Origin: an uncultured Treponema sp.
GTDB lineage: Bacteria > Spirochaetota > Spirochaetia > Treponematales > Treponemataceae
Reading direction: 5' to 3'
Assembly: GCA_937877535.1 (NCBI GenBank)
Contig: CALFJF010000070.1
Location: 1-29,370, forward strand
Length of the DNA stretch: 29,370 nucleotides
The position numbers were made by a program, and so were the translations under genes. Below, piece by piece: positions 13,571 to 20,859 of the stretch. Under the pieces are notes generated by a model that had not been told where the DNA came from, did no database searches, and was given only the letters and a program-made list of their open reading frames with translations. Within the stretch, counting starts at the first letter, position 1. Every line of letters starts with the position of its first letter.

Positions 13571-15415
13571 ATGAACGGCATAAAAGAAGAATTCAAAAAA
13601 ATTGTATTTGACGCGCTTTTGATTTTTGCAAAAGAAAAAGGAATCGAAGCGGATTTTGACGCGGCAAAAATCGCGGTAGAAACGCCACCAAAACCAGAAT
13701 TAGGAGATGCGGGAATTCCTCTTTTTGTTTTTGCAAAACCGTTTAGAGCCGCCCCCGCGCTTCTTTCGAAGGAAATTGTGCGTATTATTTTTGAGGGGGA
13801 AGACCTTTCCGTTCGAGCCAAAAAAATCGGTGAAGTGCTTGCGGCAGGTCCTTATGTCAATCTCAAAATGAACAAGGCGGGCGCAGTCAAAGCGATTCTC
13901 TCAAAAATCGACGAAGAAGGCAAAAATTACGGAACAATCGGCTCTGACGGAAGTGTTCCGCTCGCGGGTCACAAGATTATGATTGAATTTTCTTCGCCGA
14001 ACACGAATAAGCCGCTCCACTTAGGTCACATGCGAAACGATGCTTTGGGCGAAAGCGTGAGCCGAATCCTTGCGAAAGCGGGCGCGGAAGTCTACAAAGT
14101 CGATTTAATCAACAACCGAGGAATCCACATCTGTAAGTCAATGCTCGCCTACAAACTTTTCCACGAAAAAAACGGCGACACCCCAGAATCGCTTGGCATG
14201 AAAGGCGACCACTTCGTGGGGCAGTGCTATGTTGAATTCGACCGTTATTTAAAAGGCGAAAAAGACAAGCCTGAGACCGCCCACCCCGAAGCGCAAGAGC
14301 AAGCCGAAGAAATGCTTAGAAAATGGGAAGCGGGCGACGAGGAAACGCGAAAACTCTGGAAAATGATGAACGACTGGACTTTCAACGGCGTTATGGAAAC
14401 CTACAAACGCACGGGAGTTTCGTTCGACCAGTTTTATTTTGAAAGCGAAACCTACCTCAAAGGCAAGGACGAAATTCAAAAAGGACTCGAAAAAGGCGTG
14501 TTTTTCCGCGCGGAAGACGGTTCGGTGCGAGTTGATGTCACGGAAGTCGTCGGAAAAGGTCGTGACGGCGAAGACCACGAAAAGGTTCTTCTCCGAAAAG
14601 ACGGAACGAGCGTTTACATCACGCAGGATATCGGAACGGCAATCAGCCGCCACAGTGACTGGGCATTCAACGAACTCGTGTATGTCGTCGCCACCGAGCA
14701 GAATTTCCACTTCAAAGTGCTTTTCTATATTTTAAAGAAACTCGGATTTGACTGGGCGAACAAGCTCTATCATCTCGCCTACGGACTTGTGAATCTTCCG
14801 AGCGGGCGCATGAAGAGCCGAGAGGGAACGGTCGTTGACGCTGACGACTTGATTGATTCGCTCCACGCAGACGCGCTCAAAGCCATCAAAGAAAAGGGGC
14901 GCGAAGAAGAAGTCGGGAACGCGGACGAGGTGGCAGAAAAAGTCGCTTTGGCGGCACTTCACTATTATTTGCTGCAAGTTTCCCCAGTAAAAGATATGGT
15001 TTTCAATCCCGAAGAATCGCTTTCTTTCAACGGAAACACAGGGCCTTATTTGCAATACATGGGCGCGAGAATCGCTTCGATTTTGCGAAAAGCCGAAAAC
15101 GAAGGCTCTCTTCCCGCTTCGCCAGAATATGCTTCGGAGTCTCTGAAGGCTGGCGAAGAATGGGATTTAATCAAGCGATTGGGCGAATATCCCGAAACGG
15201 TCGCCCGCGCCGCCGAAAACAAAGACCCATCGGTCATGGCGAATTATCTGTACGATTTGGCAAAACTCTTCTCGAAATTCTACCAGCAATGCCCGATTAT
15301 GAACGCAGAGGACGCCGATTTAAAAGCCGCCCGCCTCGCGCTCGCAAAGGCAACGCTCCAAGTGCTTAAAGACGCGATGAATCTCGTACTCGTGCCATTC
15401 TTGAACAAAATGTAG
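13571..15415 (+). CDS. argS: Arginyl-tRNA synthetase
   Basis: 614 residues, class I aminoacyl-tRNA synthetase charging tRNA-Arg. The HIGH-type motif appears as HLGH (residues 150-153) in SSPNTNKPLHLGHMRNDALG, and the KMSKS position as MKSREG (from residue 414). The N-terminal additional domain for tRNA recognition (1-110) and the C-terminal anticodon-binding helical domain ending NLVLVPFLNKM are complete. The start follows a GAGG about 11 nt upstream. Confidence 0.96.
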   Translation: MNGIKEEFKKIVFDALLIFAKEKGIEADFDAAKIAVETPPKPELGDAGIPLFVFAKPFRAAPALLSKEIVRIIFEGEDLSVRAKKIGEVLAAGPYVNLKMNKAGAVKAILSKIDEEGKNYGTIGSDGSVPLAGHKIMIEFSSPNTNKPLHLGHMRNDALGESVSRILAKAGAEVYKVDLINNRGIHICKSMLAYKLFHEKNGDTPESLGMKGDHFVGQCYVEFDRYLKGEKDKPETAHPEAQEQAEEMLRKWEAGDEETRKLWKMMNDWTFNGVMETYKRTGVSFDQFYFESETYLKGKDEIQKGLEKGVFFRAEDGSVRVDVTEVVGKGRDGEDHEKVLLRKDGTSVYITQDIGTAISRHSDWAFNELVYVVATEQNFHFKVLFYILKKLGFDWANKLYHLAYGLVNLPSGRMKSREGTVVDADDLIDSLHADALKAIKEKGREEEVGNADEVAEKVALAALHYYLLQVSPVKDMVFNPEESLSFNGNTGPYLQYMGARIASILRKAENEGSLPASPEYASESLKAGEEWDLIKRLGEYPETVARAAENKDPSVMANYLYDLAKLFSKFYQQCPIMNAEDADLKAARLALAKATLQVLKDAMNLVLVPFLNKM

Positions 15416-15436
15416 GGAGAGCGAAAATCAAAAAAT

Positions 15437-15485
15437 TACCATGGCCCGAAGCGAAAACCTGCGAAAAAGCTGGTTTTTCGTGGTA
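15437..15485. other. Hairpin between convergent argS and small secreted protein gene
   Basis: CGAAAACC (15452-15459) pairs with GGTTTTTCG (15472-15480), with outer pairing ACCA/TGGT. No clear T-tract follows on either strand, so terminator function is uncertain. Confidence 0.4.
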
Positions 15486-15490
15486 GGGCG

Positions 15491-15877
15491 TTAGTTATAG
15501 GTACAATAATTTAGCGCAATAGCATACTGCTTGCCAGTAATTTCGTCGGTAACCCAATAAACCTCTATAGCGTAGCCTCCTTCTCTTACCATCTTTGTGT
15601 AAAGGTCATAACCAAAACCACCAAACTTTTCCTGTGGTAATTTATTAGGATTTTGACAAAAGATCGTTTTAACGAACAAATCCATATCACTCTTATTAGG
15701 AAACCACAGATAAGAGCTAATATCATTTCGATAAGCAGTGGTATCGTGTCTACCGTCAATGCTATAACCAAACGGAATTGAGCCGGTATAACCAAGGCTG
15801 TCATATTTAGACCTTGCGTCAGAAAATGCGCTCGCTGCGATAAAAAGCGCAAGCACAAAAATAATAAGCTTTCTCAT
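15491..15877 (-). CDS. Small secreted protein of unknown function
   Basis: 128 residues. A clear signal peptide (MRKLIIFVLALFIAASAFSDA, cleavage expected near residues 18-21) is followed by a mature part of about 108 residues with many aromatic residues (FGYSIDGRHDT, GGFGYDLYTKM, VYWVTDEITGKQYAIALNYC). Not recognised. AAGGAG precedes the ATG at good spacing. It has its own promoter and is not in an operon. Confidence 0.75.
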   Translation of the reverse strand: MRKLIIFVLALFIAASAFSDARSKYDSLGYTGSIPFGYSIDGRHDTTAYRNDISSYLWFPNKSDMDLFVKTIFCQNPNKLPQEKFGGFGYDLYTKMVREGGYAIEVYWVTDEITGKQYAIALNYCTYN

Positions 15878-15918
15878 CGTAATCTCCTTGTAACTGAACG
15901 CTCACTCACCTCTACATA

Positions 15919-15946
15919 ATAATATGGGGAAAACGCAAATTGTAAA
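15919..15946 (-). promoter_or_regulatory. Promoter of the small secreted protein gene
   Basis: Minus-strand TTTACA, 16-bp spacer, TATTAT. Confidence 0.6.
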
Positions 15947-16114
15947 GGGAAATTCCAGCGATTCGTTTCGTTACTCCCAATCTTTTCGATAAATTCTTAA
16001 AAGAAGTCCTGACATTTCCAGTTTTCAGGCAAATCGGCTTTCCGCAAAATAAGGAAGTGCGTTTTGCATAGTTTTTGCGTTTCTGCACGGTGAAGCAAGC
16101 AACAGGAGGAAATT

Positions 16115-16672
16115 ATGGCAAAAAAAGAGAGCGAAGTGCTTTCGCAGAATGAGATTGACCAGCTTTTGGGCGTGATGGCGGAGAGCGAGGAGAAAAAGTG
16201 GGAAAAAGTCGGCGACGGGAACGGCGGAACGCGCAAGGTGAAGCGCATTGAGAATGCGGCGGAGGGATTCTTTTCGGAGCGGCAGAAAAAGCAGGTGAAA
16301 AGCCTTTTTGGGCAGGGCTTCGGCGGCTTTGTCGGCGCGGACTGGGATTCGCCCGACCTGCTTTGCACGTTCCAAGCCGCGCTCGATTCGGACGAAATGC
16401 AACTCTGGGAGCTGGGCTTTGACGCGGGCGCACAGGTCGCAATCTTTCCGCACCGCCGTTTTCCGCACTTTTTTGAGCGCGATTCGGACTGCTTCACCGT
16501 CATCGCAACGCCCGCGAACATTCAGCACAAGGACTGGCAGGGCGCAGAAGGCACGAACCGTGGAATTGCCGCAATCCTCACGCCGAGCGAGGACGAGTTC
16601 CGCCGATTTGTCGCAGAGTTCGCCGTGGAATGTGCGGCGGCGAGGAAAAATCACGAGGAGGACACACAATGA
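16115..16672 (+). CDS. Orphan protein with a FliM-like CheY-binding N-terminal peptide
   Basis: 185 residues. Residues about 6-20 read EVLSQNEIDQLLGVM, which closely matches the N-terminal peptide of the flagellar switch protein FliM (LSQ-D/N-EID-LL) that binds phosphorylated CheY. The rest, from FFSERQKKQVKSLFGQGF to the end, is not FliM-like and has neither signal peptide nor membrane segment; I do not recognise it. The start is firm (CAGGAGG before ATG). No other flagellar operon genes are adjacent, though MotA- and FliG-like orphans lie 3-5 kb downstream. It may be a CheY-responsive protein or a mimic (inference). Confidence 0.75.
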   Translation: MAKKESEVLSQNEIDQLLGVMAESEEKKWEKVGDGNGGTRKVKRIENAAEGFFSERQKKQVKSLFGQGFGGFVGADWDSPDLLCTFQAALDSDEMQLWELGFDAGAQVAIFPHRRFPHFFERDSDCFTVIATPANIQHKDWQGAEGTNRGIAAILTPSEDEFRRFVAEFAVECAAARKNHEEDTQ

Positions 16673-17100
16673 CAATCCACAAACTCTACAAAAAATGCGG
16701 GTGCGGGGAAAACAGTATGCTCTGGGACGCGCTCGGCTGGTGCAGGAATCGCGCGGGGAGAAAGAGCCGCGCGGTGCGGAAAATCCGCGGTGAAGTGTAC
16801 TCGGACTTCGGCTTTTTCGGAACGATGCTTGCCCCGCGCTCGTCAGGTCTGGCGCGGAAAATGCACTTTTCTGTGGGCGACAGTTTTTGCACTTTAGGGG
16901 AAAGTGACCGTCACGCGGTAAAGTTTTTGCTTTCCCAACGCAAAAGCAGGCAAAACGCGGCAAAGTGGAGCGTTTCCAACGGAATCTCTGCAAAAACGGC
17001 GTGCCGTCCTCCCCGCGCTTTCAAAAAAATCAGAAAAAAAAACACCGAAGTTCTATTGACATTACATAAAGGTTGCTGTACATTCATAGTTGTAAGGTGA
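16669..17100 (+). CDS. Doubtful ORF overlapping the FliM-peptide gene
   Basis: The ATG overlaps the upstream stop (CAATGA) and is preceded by a good GAGGAGG, so translation from here is likely. The first 65 or so residues (MTIHKLYKKCGCGENSMLWD, then basic sequence) are not recognised. The last half is encoded by a dispersed repeat (16956-17000, about 90% identical to 19206-19250) and runs through the promoter at 17056-17084, so it is probably a run-on rather than a functional domain. Confidence 0.35.
   Translation: MTIHKLYKKCGCGENSMLWDALGWCRNRAGRKSRAVRKIRGEVYSDFGFFGTMLAPRSSGLARKMHFSVGDSFCTLGESDRHAVKFLLSQRKSRQNAAKWSVSNGISAKTACRPPRAFKKIRKKNTEVLLTLHKGCCTFIVVR
17056..17084 (+). promoter_or_regulatory. 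Promoter of the redox cassette
   Basis: TTGACA (17056-17061), 17-bp spacer, TACATT (17079-17084). Confidence 0.7.
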
Positions 17101-17109
17101 TTAGAACAA

Positions 17110-17225
17110 TTACGTTAGGGATTGGAGCACCGCCGAAGGCGTACCGCTTGCGGTATGGAGCGACAGCGGAAGTGCGGAAAGCCCGACCCGCCGACTTGAC
17201 AGCATAGCTTCAAGTCGGCGGGGAA
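17110..17225 (+). other. Strongly structured leader upstream of the YwnB-like gene
   Basis: The roughly 175-nt leader contains TACCGC/GCGGTA (17142-17155) and a perfect 12-bp stem CCGCCGACTTGA/TCAAGTCGGCGG (17188-17199, 17210-17221). No T-tract follows the strong stem. It fits no riboswitch class I know; it could equally be a REP-like insertion. Confidence 0.5.
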
Positions 17226-17267
17226 CGCCCAAAAAATTGGTGACGAACACGCCACAAGGAGTTTTTT

Positions 17268-17897
17268 ATGAAAGTAGCAGTAGTTTGCTCAAACGGAAAG
17301 GTCGGGAAATTGGTTGTCGCGGAGGCGCAGGCGGCAGGTCTTGAGGTGACGGGATTTGCACGCGGCGAGAACAAGAGCGGTGCGGAGAACTTTGTGCAGA
17401 AGGATTTGTTCGCGCTCACAAAGGACGACCTCGCTGGATTCTATGCGGTGGTCGATGCGTTCGGTGCCTGGGCTGAGCCTGACTTGCCGAATCACTCAAA
17501 GTCGCTCGCCCACTTGTGCGGCCTGCTTTCGGGCACAAAAACGCGGCTCATCGTGGTCGGCGGCGCGGGAAGCCTGTATGTGAACAAGGAGCATACAGCG
17601 CAGGTGATGGACGGCGCGGACTTTCCCGATGCGTTCAAGCCGCTCGCAAGTGCGCAGGGAAAGGCTCTCGCAGAACTCCGTGAGCGCGATGATGTTCAGT
17701 GGACATTCATCAGCCCGGCGGGCGACTTTCAGGCGGACGCTCCCAAAACAGGAAAATGGATTTGGGGCGGCGAAGAACTCACGCTCAACTCGAAGGGCGA
17801 AAGCATCATCAGCTACGCGGACTATGCGGCGGCGCTGGTTGAGGAAATCGTGAAGGGAAACGCGGTTCAGAAGCGAATCTCGCTTGTGAAAGAATAA
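17268..17897 (+). CDS. NAD(P)-binding protein, YwnB/NmrA-like atypical SDR
   Basis: 209 residues with a Rossmann fold start MKVAVVCSNGKVGKLVVAEA (a variant of GxxGxxG), DAFGAW and RLIVVGGAGSLYV in place of the YxxxK active site, and a late TFISPAGDFQAD segment. This is the pattern of the YwnB/NmrA group of atypical short-chain dehydrogenases, which often bind NAD(P)H without classical catalysis. AAGGAG lies 7 nt before ATG. An Rrf2 regulator two genes on recalls the ywnA-ywnB pairing of Bacillus, suggesting a redox-stress role (inference). Confidence 0.85.
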   Translation: MKVAVVCSNGKVGKLVVAEAQAAGLEVTGFARGENKSGAENFVQKDLFALTKDDLAGFYAVVDAFGAWAEPDLPNHSKSLAHLCGLLSGTKTRLIVVGGAGSLYVNKEHTAQVMDGADFPDAFKPLASAQGKALAELRERDDVQWTFISPAGDFQADAPKTGKWIWGGEELTLNSKGESIISYADYAAALVEEIVKGNAVQKRISLVKE

Positions 17898-17916
17898 ATC
17901 TGTCTGCCCAAAAACT

Positions 17917-17982
17917 GTCATTATCGGGCTTGACCCGATAATCTTTTGCATATCAGATTGCCGTGTCAAGCACGGCAATGAC
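17917..17982. repeat. Paired palindromes (BIME-like) after the YwnB-like gene
   Basis: Two hairpins, TTATCGGG-CTTGA-CCCGATAA and TTGCCGTG-TCAAG-CACGGCAA, bounded by GTCA and TGAC. Their loops are reverse complements, as in the unrelated pair at 293-357. This is a known widespread intergenic repeat type. Confidence 0.8.
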
Positions 17983-17998
17983 GTAGAGGGTAAAGATT

Positions 17999-18031
17999 AC
18001 ACGGAATGAAAGTGTTCCGTGTGATTTTTTT
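17999..18031 (+). terminator. Intrinsic terminator after the YwnB-like gene
   Basis: ACACGGAA (17999-18006) with TTCCGTGT (18015-18022), then seven Ts ending just before the next gene's start region. Confidence 0.85.
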
Positions 18032-18052
18032 ATGCCAGAAAAGGAAAAATCT

Positions 18053-18541
18053 ATGGAAGAAACACACATCACAATCAATGACATTGCATCTTACTTGGAC
18101 GGCGTGGGCTTGCAGTACATGGCAACGGTCGGGCTGGACGGAAAGCCGAAGGTGCGCCCCGTGCAGTATATGGTGGTGCGCGGCGGCAGATTGTGGTTCT
18201 GCACGAACAAGGAAAAGGCGATGTATGCGGAAATGCAGAAGTCGCCGTTCGTGGAGCTGTGCGGAAGCCGCTTGCAGGAAAACGAGATTGAGACTGCGTG
18301 GATTCGCTTTAGCGCGGAGGCGGTGTTCGCAGACGATGCGGGCGACGAGGCGCGGGAAGTTAAGAAGGCAATCATGGAAAAGAGCGCGATTGTGCGCGAG
18401 CTGTACGGGAACAATCCCGACCATCCGCTGCTCGCGGTGTTCTGCCTGAAAAACCTGCAAGGCTCGCTCAACAACCTCGGTCATGTGAAAGGCTTGGCGG
18501 AGCGGGCGGATTTTGCAAAGCCAGTTGCCTTTTCATTGTAG
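18053..18541 (+). CDS. Pyridoxamine 5'-phosphate oxidase-fold flavoprotein
   Basis: 162 residues with the split-barrel FMN-binding signature: LQYMATVGLDGKPKVRPVQYMVV, then RLWFCTNKEKAMYAEMQKSPFVELCG and FSAEAVFADD. The family includes oxidoreductases and haem or flavin-binding proteins; the substrate is unknown. The ATG at 18053 with AAGGA upstream is preferred over one at 18032, which lies in the terminator region. It may share function with the YwnB-like gene and the Rrf2 gene. Confidence 0.82.
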   Translation: MEETHITINDIASYLDGVGLQYMATVGLDGKPKVRPVQYMVVRGGRLWFCTNKEKAMYAEMQKSPFVELCGSRLQENEIETAWIRFSAEAVFADDAGDEAREVKKAIMEKSAIVRELYGNNPDHPLLAVFCLKNLQGSLNNLGHVKGLAERADFAKPVAFSL

Positions 18542-18571
18542 CCGCTGTACCATGGGAGCGGTGAGGTCTGC

Positions 18572-19003
18572 ATGAAAATCAGCGTGCGTTTTACGGCGGC
18601 GGTGCATACGCTTTTATGCATCGCCTATTTTAAAAAGGATTATCGCGTCACTTCTGACTTTATTTCTGAGAGTACAGGGGTGAACGCGGTTATCATCAGA
18701 AAGATTTTGCTTCAATTGCAGAAGGCAGGTTTGGTCAAAACCGCAGCTGGCGTGGGCGGCTCCCATTTGGCAAAGGCTGCGGAACAAATCACGCTCCGCG
18801 ATGTGTACCATGCGATAAACGAGGGCGACGAGGAGCGCGAAGTGTTCAACTTCCATCCCAACCCAAACGCGAACTGCCCCATCGGGCGCAACATCCACCG
18901 TGTGCTTGACCCCGCGCTGCTCAACGCGCAGAACGCGCTGGAAGCCGAGCTTTCAAAGACGACGCTCGCTGATTTGCTTTTGCAGATGGAAGAGGAAGCG
19001 TAG
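18572..19003 (+). CDS. Rrf2-family transcriptional regulator
   Basis: 143 residues. N-terminal winged helix (SVRFTAAVHTLLCIAYFKK, then ESTGVNAVIIRKILLQLQKAGLVKTAAGVGGSHLAKAAEQITLRDV) is characteristic of Rrf2/YwnA regulators. The three-cysteine iron-sulfur cluster site of IscR/NsrR is missing; only one Cys remains there (NANCPIGRN), so cluster sensing is unlikely and thiol sensing is possible. It lies 30 nt after the flavoprotein gene and is its likely operon partner or regulator. Confidence 0.88.
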   Translation: MKISVRFTAAVHTLLCIAYFKKDYRVTSDFISESTGVNAVIIRKILLQLQKAGLVKTAAGVGGSHLAKAAEQITLRDVYHAINEGDEEREVFNFHPNPNANCPIGRNIHRVLDPALLNAQNALEAELSKTTLADLLLQMEEEA

Positions 19004-19056
19004 TGCTCGACACGGGCAAGCGGTACGAGAACTGGTAGCGGAGGTTGGTTTGAACG

Positions 19057-19260
19057 CTCCCCTAGTGCGAGGGCGAGCAACACGGCACGGCATTTTCGCT
19101 CCCCAGCACGAAAGCGGGCAGCACGGCACGGCGTTTTACTTCCCCAATACAAAAGTAAGGAAAACGGCACGAAGTTTTGCTTCCCCAGTGTGAAAGTGAG
19201 CAACACGCGGTAAAGTGGAGCGTTCCCAACGGAATTCTGGCAAAAACGGCACAAACTTTT
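19057..19260. repeat. Imperfect tandem repeats of about 41 bp
   Basis: CTCCCC/CTTCCCC landmarks at 19057, 19099, 19139 and 19180 with diverged further units. A typical unit reads GCACGGCACG, then TTTTACTTCCCCA, then a GAAAG-G-GA core. The last part (19206-19250) matches 16956-17000. The 440-bp gap between 19003 and 19444 holds these repeats and a promoter-like region; no gene is supported. Confidence 0.7.
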
Positions 19261-19332
19261 TATTCTCCAGTGTTTTCCACCGCCGCCCTCTGCTACTTGC
19301 TGATTGAAAATCACCCGTTTGCATGGAAAACA

Positions 19333-19412
19333 AAAAAATCCGCAAAAATCCTGCATTTTTTTTTAGGATTTTCAGAAATTTTTTTCCGCAAAATCACCTA
19401 TATTGTTATACA
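19333..19412 (+). promoter_or_regulatory. Conserved upstream element A (before the MotA-like gene)
   Basis: AAATCCGCAAAA, a hairpin (AAAATCCT/AGGATTTT), a T-run, then TTTCCGCAAAATCACCTATA and a TATACA box. Positions 22275-22345, upstream of the LRR gene, show the same order with a different hairpin. It is probably a promoter element shared by both genes. Confidence 0.5.
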
Positions 19413-19443
19413 TAAAACCAACTTGAGCAAAACGGAGACACAC

Positions 19444-19950
19444 ATGAACCTATTTGACACAATTCCTGAGGCGAAGGGCGAATACAAGGAGCGGATTTTT
19501 CGGACGGCGGATTTTGCCGTTTCTCTTTCAGAAAAGGCGCGGAGGGCGGGGATTCTTTCGCTTGAAGAGCACACTGGCGGCTGGAGCGAGGATTACGGAA
19601 CGGAGCTGCCACCGCTTACCACGCCAGCACTCGATGCCGAGGATTTTTACGACGAAGCGACCTATATCCGTCCGTTTGCTGCGGGCGGCATTGAGGAAAC
19701 CCTTTTTCGCCGCATGCTGATGATGGTGCTTGACGGCTTTGACGCGGAGAATATCGCGGACATCGCCCGCTACACCCTCGCTTCCGCACGCAACGAGGAC
19801 GACGAAACGCGGCTTTCGCTTATGATTGGCGCGGAGGGAATTCTTTCGCTGCAACGCGGCGACAATCCGCGCATGACGATTATTCTGCTTTCGAGCATGA
19901 TGGGGCGCGCGCTCTGCGAAGAATACTGCAAGACCCGCTTGAAGGACTAG
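19444..19950 (+). CDS. Soluble MotA-like protein (cytoplasmic loop fused to C-terminal tail, no membrane helices)
   Basis: 168 residues. SEKARRAGILSLEE (residues 29-42) aligns with the MotA cytoplasmic segment AEKARKEGLLALEE, with Arg33 and Glu41 at the places of E. coli MotA Arg90 and Glu98, which contact FliG. A later MMVLDGFDAENIADI segment matches MotA VVDGTDPELVRSI. GAEGILSLQRGDNPR (about 136-150) matches the post-TM4 tail (EGVLSIQAGDNPR). All four MotA transmembrane helices are missing, so the loop is joined to the tail in a soluble protein. GGAG precedes ATG. Alignments are from memory of MotA sequences; the match is strong in pattern. Confidence 0.72.
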   Translation: MNLFDTIPEAKGEYKERIFRTADFAVSLSEKARRAGILSLEEHTGGWSEDYGTELPPLTTPALDAEDFYDEATYIRPFAAGGIEETLFRRMLMMVLDGFDAENIADIARYTLASARNEDDETRLSLMIGAEGILSLQRGDNPRMTIILLSSMMGRALCEEYCKTRLKD

Positions 19951-19960
19951 GAGGCGAGCG

Positions 19961-20400
19961 ATGAATTTGTTTAAGACGCTGCCAGAACTGTCCGCAGAGG
20001 AAAAGAAAAACGCAAAAAAGCACCTCTTTTTTGCCGTGCGCTTTTGTTGCGCTATTCGCTCTGCAATCTTGAAAAGCACCTTCCGCCCGCAAGGCTGCTT
20101 TCGCTTTTGATGGGCGTACAGGCAATCGTGAACCTTCACCGCGGCGAGGTGGTTTTGTACACAAAATACCAGCTTTCGGCAATGCTTGGGCACGAGCTGT
20201 GCGAGGAATTCCTTTTGAACCCGCTTCCGCCACTGGAGCTTTCAGGTTCTGCCCATCAGGTCAAGATTGAGCACACGCCAGAGGAGCTTGAAGCGTTTTT
20301 GAAAAAAGAAAACAAACTCGTAAACGCGATGGAAGGCGAAGACGACGAGGACGATGAGGAAGAACCCGATGAAACCGACGAAGCGAACGACGAGCTATAA
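19961..20400 (+). pseudogene. Paralogue of the soluble MotA-like protein, internally deleted and frameshifted
   Basis: Starts MNLFKTLPELSAEEKK in one frame (ATG 19961, GGAGGCGAGCG upstream; stop at 20110). It resumes in the -1 frame as LLRYSLCNLEK, continuing LLSLLMGVQAIVNLHRGE, which parallels RYTLASARN and LSLMIGAEGILSLQRGD of the upstream protein. The whole MotA-loop region containing the Arg/Glu pair is missing. The two frames overlap as TGATG at 20108-20112, so a shortened product from ATG 20110 or TTG 20044 (to 20400) could still be made. That product ends in a very acidic tail (GEDDEDDEEEPDETDEANDE). Confidence 0.6.
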
Positions 20401-20436
20401 CGCAGGACGAAATATTTTTCAGAACGGAGGAACACT

Positions 20437-20844
20437 ATGATTACACTCACCACAATCTTAAACCTTCACGACCGCGAGCAGCAGAAATTTTTGCGCGAGG
20501 TTGATAACGCGGAGCTGGCTCTCGCCTTGCAATGCGATGACAACGACGAGCTTATCACCTCGCTTGCGGGCAATATGTCAAAGCGGTGCGCAGAGAAGTT
20601 CACTGAGCAGCTTTCGGAGGCAAAGAAAGCCGTGGAAAAGGAGCGGCAGGCACTTGGTGATTCTGACGCGCTCCCCGATTCCGTTGCAAAAGCGCGCGAG
20701 AAAATGCTTGCGGTCGTTGTGCGGCTTTCGGAAAGCGGCGAAATCACGATTCCCGAAGTGGAGATTCCCCGCATGAGCGCGTTGTTTGAAAAGCGCATTT
20801 CCGACGCAAAGCAGCAAATCCGCGAGACCATTTGCGCCGTGTAG
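20437..20844 (+). CDS. FliG C-terminal-domain-like protein, first copy
   Basis: 135 residues. HDREQQKFLREVDNAELALAL and NMSKRCAEKFTEQL follow the FliG torque-domain pattern (DDRSIQRVLREVDSxDLALALKG, NMSxRAAExLxEDI), ending AREKMLAVVVRLSESGEITI like FliG RRLEESGEIVI. Arg of the SKR motif (FliG Arg281 place) is kept; the acidic pair is EQ rather than ED/DD. An insertion (about 65-85, KKAVEKERQALGDSDALPDS) separates the helices. GGAGG precedes ATG. It lacks the FliG N-terminal domain that binds FliF. It ends at a TAG beyond which the same frame continues. Confidence 0.7.
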   Translation: MITLTTILNLHDREQQKFLREVDNAELALALQCDDNDELITSLAGNMSKRCAEKFTEQLSEAKKAVEKERQALGDSDALPDSVAKAREKMLAVVVRLSESGEITIPEVEIPRMSALFEKRISDAKQQIRETICAV

Positions 20845-20859
20845 GAAAACCGCGCCGTC

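Noticed and set aside
16025..16993. 322-codon minus-strand ORF
   Set aside because: Antisense of the FliM-peptide gene and of repeat sequence; low-complexity Arg/Phe/Pro composition.
19057..19260. Possible CRISPR array
   Set aside because: Units are only imperfectly repeated throughout, without constant repeats and unique spacers, and no cas genes are present.
20028..20040. Programmed -1 frameshift at CTTTTTT in the MotA-like paralogue
   Set aside because: The heptamer is a poor slippery site and no downstream stem was seen; an internal deletion explains the frame change better.
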